From Hedera helix (Eukaryota; Streptophyta; Magnoliopsida; Apiales; Araliaceae): a stretch of DNA of 64,000 nt. The stretch spans positions 50,479,702 through 50,543,701 of the forward strand of contig OX359264.1 of assembly GCA_947179155.2 (NCBI GenBank), in the 5' to 3' direction. Shown here one piece after another: positions 57,912 through 64,000 of this stretch (positions are counted from its first letter, which is position 1; each line of letters opens with the position of its first letter). The translations under genes and the position numbers were made by a program. The notes below the pieces were generated by a model. The model did not search any database, was not told the origin of the DNA, and worked only from the letters and a program-made list of their open reading frames with translations.

Positions 57912-59327
57912 TGTAACGCCCTTAAATCTGTACACCTGTTGTAACAGATCTGGTGCATCATGATATAACTTCTATCTTCATATTTACAACATTCAGCCAC
58001 AATATAATTAACAAAACTTTGTTTTGATACCAATAAATATAAACATTTTCTTTCATTCCAGAATTCGCAACCTTTACTATTTCCTATTACAATTTCATAA
58101 CATATATTACATAATCTATTCTATAAAATTCAATTTTGTAATTCAATCTGTTACATTGGTTATGAGTATTCCTGAACTCATATTCTATTCTATGTTTTCA
58201 CCTGTACCATTTTCTTTCACTAGTTACTAGTTTCGTGTAGTATTTACAATTATCTGGCATAACTAGAAATTACACAACAAATTTTCTAATCTGCAGTAAA
58301 ACAAGGTATAATCACCTTTTCAAGGCTACACCAACATATGGACTAAACTCTATTAACATAGTTTATGAACAACATGTTAAAGCTCAAACGTTTCTTTTCA
58401 ATATTATTTCCTTCATCCGCAATCCTTATTCGAATCTTTGAAGTTCTCAAATTAACTGCAAATGTTCATTTAAAGCAAGAATGAGCAACTACGTTGCTTA
58501 ATAAGTTTAACAGATATTAACGTAACACATAAATCACAATCCAGACATGCTTTATTCTTTTCATGGTTCGCATTTATACATGTTACATGTTTCTCATGCT
58601 CCATATTATTCATGCTCATGCATTTTACATGCTTCAAAACTGTAGCTCATAAAGTTCACATAGAACAATATATTTAGCTCATCAAATGAATAATGATAAT
58701 AACTATTACATTGTTACACGTAGTGTACATTAAAAAAGTTATCACAATTCCATGTATCACAAAAAATTTGCACGTAACACACAACGATAAAGTCTGAAAA
58801 ACTTGCGTGTACCGATGTTTTACCACTACGTTATCCTTGGCGTCCCTTGCATGACCTACATGTTATCTAAGAATCAATAACTCAACATTAATTAGAACTC
58901 GACTCTGGTTTAATCTCGTTTGGAGACCCTATCCTTAACTCATTATTCTTGGTATTGCCATAACGACAACCACTCAATCATTTATATAACTCTTAATCAT
59001 TCAAATTTTAATGGTTACATGTACTGGTTTTTGACACTAGTTTTCTTTAACTCACACTAAACTTGCTTTTAACATCCTCAATGTATTGATTTAATCTAAC
59101 CACATGCTCTTTTATTCACATATCACTTATTTATGATTATTTAAACATATAAGTACAAGCTTGTCATGTTAGCTTTGAATCCTCCTTAACGTAAGCCTAT
59201 TGATTAGTTATTATCTTATCCATTACCTTTTTCATCCTTCCAGTACTAGTTTATAGCACTAATATCTTAGTGTATACATTAATACACCTTCTAAACATTG
59301 CAATATACCATAGCTTGGACCCACTTA

Positions 59328-59387
<60 letters not shown>

Positions 59388-60764
59388 ATTCTGGACACTG
59401 CGTTGGGACTCTGTGTTTTATATTGGAAATATGCGTCGGGGCGCTGACTGAACTTGGGCTCGATATTTTTCACTGTGAACTGTGTTAGGGTGCAATCCAA
59501 CAGAAAGGATTGCGTTGGGGACGCGACCAGACCGCGTCGGGGTGCAATTTTGCTACCCATAAATTGGAAATTTTTGATTTTTTAGTTCACTTTGAGAAAT
59601 TTTATCTTGCTCAATATACATCTGATTGCTTTCAATTTTGGACACAATCAAGTTCACACTACAAAGTATTTTAAAAAAATATCACTTGACCAAAATGACT
59701 TCTTTAAAACATGAAATCAAAAGCTCGAAAGTATGCGTTTCACATAGTTTTCGGTTTTACTCTAGTTTGTTAGAAAACCGTTAAAACCATTTTGGACTTG
59801 TTTTAAAACACCCATACAATTTGAGCTAACCTATAACTCATGTATGCTTAACATTTCACAAAGAATACCAACTAATTCTCATGTTCTAGCAAAATAGCCT
59901 CATTAAGGCATTATATCAAACACCTTATGAGCATTTTCTTAACTTAGTTTAAATCTTGATCTTGGGTAGTATGCTATGCTTAAAATGTGTTAAACACATA
60001 ACCACCAATCATTAGTCCATCCTTGTTCCACCCAGATCCACCATGATTCCCCATAAACCTCAAACTCCCATAACTAAACATATTTATCCATGTAAACATA
60101 TATACACATATATGAACTAGTTTTTAGAGCTTTAAAACTATACCTTTAACGCTTTAATCTCTTCTTCCTCTTTTTCTTCACTAGATGATGGATCAAAGGC
60201 CATTGCTAGATCATCATCTTCCTCTATTATGGCCACTCAAAATGGCTTCTACCAATTTTCATATTATTGCTCTCAACTCTCACTAATTTTGCTAAGTAAA
60301 ATGGCTAGCAATCTTCAAAAATTCAGTAAAGTGGATTAGGCTTCCCCATTTGTAGAGAAATAAAACTATGGGCAAAATGACTAGACAAGGGAAATTTAGA
60401 CAATTGCACAATCTCTAAAAAAAATTCAAGGGCATAATAGTCATAACAAATTTTTATAAGGACAAAATAGTTGTTTTGTCATGAAGGTATAATGGCCATT
60501 AGCCATTACTAATGAAGGGCAATTTGGTCATTTGAACATTCTTTAGAATTTTCCAAAGGTATAATGGTCACATCTCGTTTTCCATAAAGACAAAATAGTC
60601 TTCTTGTCATTAGGATATAATAGTCATTAATAAATTTCTAAAAGGGCAAAAATGGTCATTTGACCATTTTCTCGAGAATTCTTCCATGATACATTAGTCC
60701 TTTCTAAATTTCATTAAGGGCATTTTAGTCATTTCCCCATTACTCAGAAACTTCCTAGCAATCT
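57912..60764 (-). mobile_element. Ty3/gypsy-type LTR, minus strand, interrupted
   Basis: Starts on the plus strand with TGTAACGCCC, i.e. ends GGGCGTTACA on the minus strand. The internal layout is like the other LTRs: an (ATT)n run (59324-59388), a GC-rich island with GCGTTGGGG and GACGCGACC words (59400-59550), and an AAGGGCA/GGTCATTT region (60400-60720). Its other end is not seen because a plus-strand LTR starts inside it at 60765, so neither the target duplication nor solo status can be checked. Confidence 0.65.
59324..59388. repeat. (TTA)n microsatellite
   Basis: A trinucleotide run with one AGT interruption; the leucine-rich reading frame across it is an artefact. Confidence 0.95.
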
Positions 60765-62587
60765 TGTAATATCCCAGATATTTTCAAGATTTTAAATAAT
60801 ATCTTAATTGATTTTATTAAAGGTTAAGGTTTAAAACCTAGAATTTAAGAAGTAAGATGTGTAAAAAATGGGTGAACATTTTTTTTTTAACATAATTTAT
60901 TTGTTAGAAATTAAATGTGAGAATATTTTAATGATGCATGTAGAGAATTTATTAAGAAAATAAATTCAATTGAGAAGTGAAGGTAATTATATTAATACGT
61001 ATATACCTAAAGTGTGCTTGTTAGCCAAATAAGAGGATGAGTAAGTTAATACTTAATTAAGCTAATAAATTAATTAGTTTAAATATGGTGTAAGAAGGAA
61101 AGTCATGAAATATAATTAACTAGGTTAATTATATTAGTTAAGAGTTAAAGTTATAGAAAAATTAGAATGGTTGTCTAGAATGACAATATTATGAAGTTAA
61201 TTAATTAAGTAATTAACTTAATTATTAAGTTGTTGTATAGAGTCCATTAATGGATTTGAAACAAGCCCAATATGAGAATATTTGCTTGAAGGTGGGTAAT
61301 TAAATAATAAGCCCAAATGTTATGTTGATTATAGTCAAAGAGGTAATTAATATAAGTCCAATTAAATTATGTTGGCAAGTATTGTGTATAATGTGGTGGT
61401 AGTCCAATTAAATGAATTACCTAGCCCAAGTTATAAAGATGTGTGAGTTGTGTTGGGTAGCCCAAATAATTAAATAAGGGAGCCCAATGCAAAATAAACT
61501 AGTAGCCCAAATATTGAGTCCAAATTTAAAAGTCAAATATTGGTCAATATGTTGGGAGAATAAATTCAAGTATTGTTAAGTGTAGAGAATTAACTAATGT
61601 AGGGTTAATTGAATAACCCTAGTTGGTAGATAAGAGAAAGTATTAACCAAACATTGGTTAATTGCTAGGTGAATGAATGTGAGAATGAGAATTAACTATG
61701 GATGAGTTAATTGAGTAACCCTAGGTAGTAAATAAATTAAAGATTTAACTATGCATGTGTTAGTTGTAGGAAGAATATTATAGATACAATTATGTATGTA
61801 TATAATTCACCAAGATATAATTGGTAGGTAACCATGGGTTGCATGTTGTAGAGAATTAACCATACCTTGGTTAATTGTTAGTAGAAATTGCAAGTATTAT
61901 ATATAGATATGTATATATAATAAAAATAAAGGAAAAAAGGTGGAGTGTTGACCAAACATGGGGTCCCACTTGGAGATTGAGTAAAAATGTATGTTGCTTG
62001 TATTCAATTTAAATTGGTCAATTCAAGCTATGATGTAATTTAAATAAAAGGTTATTGGTGAATATGTAGAGATATATATGTAGTAGGTATATGAATTGGT
62101 AGAGAGTTAACCAATGTTGGTTAAATGAATTAACCAATGGGTGGTTCACCAACCCTAGTCAATAAAGATGATCAATTCTTATGAATTTATGTTTTAGAGA
62201 ACTAACCATTGTTGGGTTACTTATTAACTTTAAGTGGTAATAAAAATAAAATCTTAACCAATGTTAGATATGTATGTATACTTGATTGTAGAGCATTAAC
62301 CTTACTTGGGTTATTTGGTGGAATATGTATGTATGATCAATTGATGAGCTTGGACCATGGTTAATACTTAGGTCAACATAGGTTACAAGAGTAAGAGTTT
62401 TAACCATACATGAGTTAAGTGTTGGAGAATGATTGCTTCAAATTTACTCCACCTAGTTGCTTCACTCAACTTCCATAAATCAATCCAAGCAAAGGTCATT
62501 CATTTAATAATTAAACTTGATTTGATCTTTTGCAAGTATTGGTGATATTATAGACTTACAATAATTGTAAGTATCAATTTTGGTAGT

Positions 62588-62597
62588 CTATAAATAG
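62588..62597 (+). promoter_or_regulatory. TATA box of the plus-strand LTR
   Basis: CTATAAATAG followed by AAGAGTAG, about 1.8 kb into the LTR. Confidence 0.6.
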
Positions 62598-63339
62598 AAG
62601 AGTAGTAAGAGAAAGCTAGAGTTGGCTCATTTGTTAGTAGATCAAATATTATAGAGAGAAATGTTCTAGAGAAAAGCTAGAGAGCTTGTGAGTTAGTGTG
62701 CTAATGGTTCACTCAAGAAGAAGGAATGGGAGGAGTCCTAGCAAGATATATAAGAAGAAGAAGAATAACATTCAAATACAAGATGTTGAAAAGTGTTCTA
62801 ACTCTTCCTTAGTGCATTTTTATAATTTATATAAGTTTTAAACGGTCAAAATATATTTTTAACCGATCAAAAGTTATTTTGATGATCTAGAAGTCTAAAT
62901 CTATGATATATAGGTAGATTCATGGTTTGATAGGTTTAAATCATGAATTGGTATGAGTGGTATGTAAATAAATGGAAGAAAATTCCATATTGTGATTACC
63001 GGTAAAACCCTAGGTGGTTCGACCTTTAAATTTCGTGTCAAACGTTTTCAAAAATGTGATTGAACCATGAAATATTGTAAAACAAGAAGTTAGGAAGACA
63101 ACAACACTAAGTTGGTGTCATTTGGATATGTAGAGTTTATTATATTCAAGTTTGAACCATTAAAACCAAGGATTTGTGATTTTAGTTTTCACTTTGTCTT
63201 TGTGAGACGTTTTTAGCCTAGTTCCGTTCGAAATTTGGATTTGTGATATAAAGAGAAATTGTAGATGAGGAAATTATGATGAGAATGGACTCATGAATCA
63301 CCCCAAAATGTTTTAAAATGAAGAAGTTATGGCTATCGG

Positions 63340-63490
63340 AGCGTCGCAGGGTCGAACAGTCAAACAGTTGACTTTCGAAAAAAATGGCTGACGCAGGCGC
63401 GTCAGGACTGACGCAGCTGCGTTAGAACAATCTGCTAAGCAGATTTTGTCAGCTACGGGTCGGGTCGGGTCGGGTCGGTCCGGGTCGAGT
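63340..63490 (+). repeat. GC-rich palindromic island in the LTR
   Basis: Contains the palindrome ACGCAGCTGCGT, inverted repeat AATCTGCT...AGCAGATT, GACGCAGGCGCGTC, and a GGGTC pentanucleotide run. It stands out in AT-rich sequence. Confidence 0.7.
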
Positions 63491-63639
63491 TTTCTTTGAA
63501 AAATTAAGTTGAAATAAGTGTAAAATGAATGTGTTTGGTTATTAAACCAATATATATGAAATCCATTAATGATTAATTGGTAACTAAATGTTTAAAATAA
63601 AGACTAAAGTTAACACAATTAAAAAGTTAACTATTGGTA

Positions 63640-64000
63640 TTATTTAATGTGTATTTAAAATATTATTAAATGATTAATAATATTAGTATATGATTAAAAA
63701 GTTATTAAATGATTAATAACATTAGTAAATGCTTAAAATATTATTAAATGATAAATAATATTAGTAAGAGATTATAATATTATTAAATGGTTAATAATAT
63801 TAATAAGTGATTAAAATATTATTAAATTGTTAATAATATTAATAAATGATTAAAATATTATTAAATGATAAATAATATTAGTAAGAGATTATAATATTAT
63901 TAAATGGTTAATAATATTAATAAGTGATTAAATTATTATTAAATGGATGATAATATTAAGAAGTGATTAAAATATTATTAAATAGTTAATAATATTAATA
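63640..64000 (+). repeat. AT minisatellite at the window end
   Basis: Repeats of AAAATATTATTAAATGATTA plus ATAATATTAGTAA-type spacer, about 31-32 bp period. Some neighbouring units form a higher-order repeat (63750-63840 resembles 63870-63940). Confidence 0.85.

Larger units (their letters stand above)
60765..64000 (+). mobile_element. Ty3/gypsy-type LTR, plus strand, running off the window
   Basis: Starts TGTAATATCCCAG within the minus-strand LTR. Layout: repeated AGCCCAA words (61260-61510), TATA box (62588-62597), AGAGAAAGCTAGAG-type leader, a GC-rich island (63340-63490) and an AT minisatellite to the window end. No coding sequence is seen in 3.2 kb, consistent with a long LTR. The end, PBS and any internal region are outside the window. 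Confidence 0.7.

Noticed and set aside
58020..58036. TTTTGATACCAATAAA, which resembles a reversed primer binding site
   Set aside because: It is inside the LTR, not next to an LTR end in the correct orientation, so it is likely chance.
59270..59488. Leucine-rich 72-codon frame resembling a membrane segment
   Set aside because: The hydrophobic run is an (TTA)n microsatellite.

Overview
This window is nuclear DNA from a flowering plant. It is AT-rich and gene-poor and is dominated by nested transposable elements around a small tandem array of CBF/DREB1-type AP2/ERF transcription factor genes. The CBF signature motifs, the Tekay-like chromovirus, the FAR1-type Mutator element, the CACTA element and the hAT-type MITE all point to an angiosperm, probably a eudicot. 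I cannot name the species from sequence alone.

The backbone is a roughly 8.5 kb unit present three times, each with one intronless CBF-like gene on the minus strand. Unit 1 (1-1553, resuming at 16604-17090) enters the window with only the first 34 codons of its gene, which carry an in-frame stop at codon 13. Unit 2 (19036-24982, 25789-25987, 46143-48445) has an intact 238-residue gene at 23969-24685. Unit 3 (49369-57911) has a second full-length gene at 54088-54804, with a Val-to-Leu change at the diagnostic position 14 of the AP2 domain. The three promoters differ in their G-box (CACGTG) content and in inserted repeats.

The units have been split by insertions. Unit 1 holds a solo LTR (1554-16603) that itself contains a 12.4 kb Tekay-like Ty3/gypsy element (2051-14497). 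That element has PBS, PPT, an extra coiled-coil ORF upstream of gag, and a single gag-pol frame broken by 11 nonsense codons but no frameshift. Unit 2 holds a 0.8 kb hAT-type MITE (24983-25780) with two tRNA-like segments, and a 20 kb Mutator-like element (25988-46142). The Mutator-like element carries two convergent decayed genes: a plant-mobile-domain/Ulp1 protease gene (plus strand) and a FAR1-type transposase gene (minus strand). It is itself invaded by a CACTA element (26630-29283), a 4.2 kb solo LTR (33527-37708) and a rearranged LTR element (39048-43295) sitting inside the last part of the transposase reading frame. Unit 3 ends at a minus-strand LTR (57912-60764), which is cut by a plus-strand LTR that runs off the window (60765-64000).

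Only the CBF genes at 23969-24685 and 54088-54804 look like intact host protein genes. Every transposon gene seen is broken. Insertion boundaries were set by eye from target-site duplications and from comparing the three units. No alignment or database search was run.
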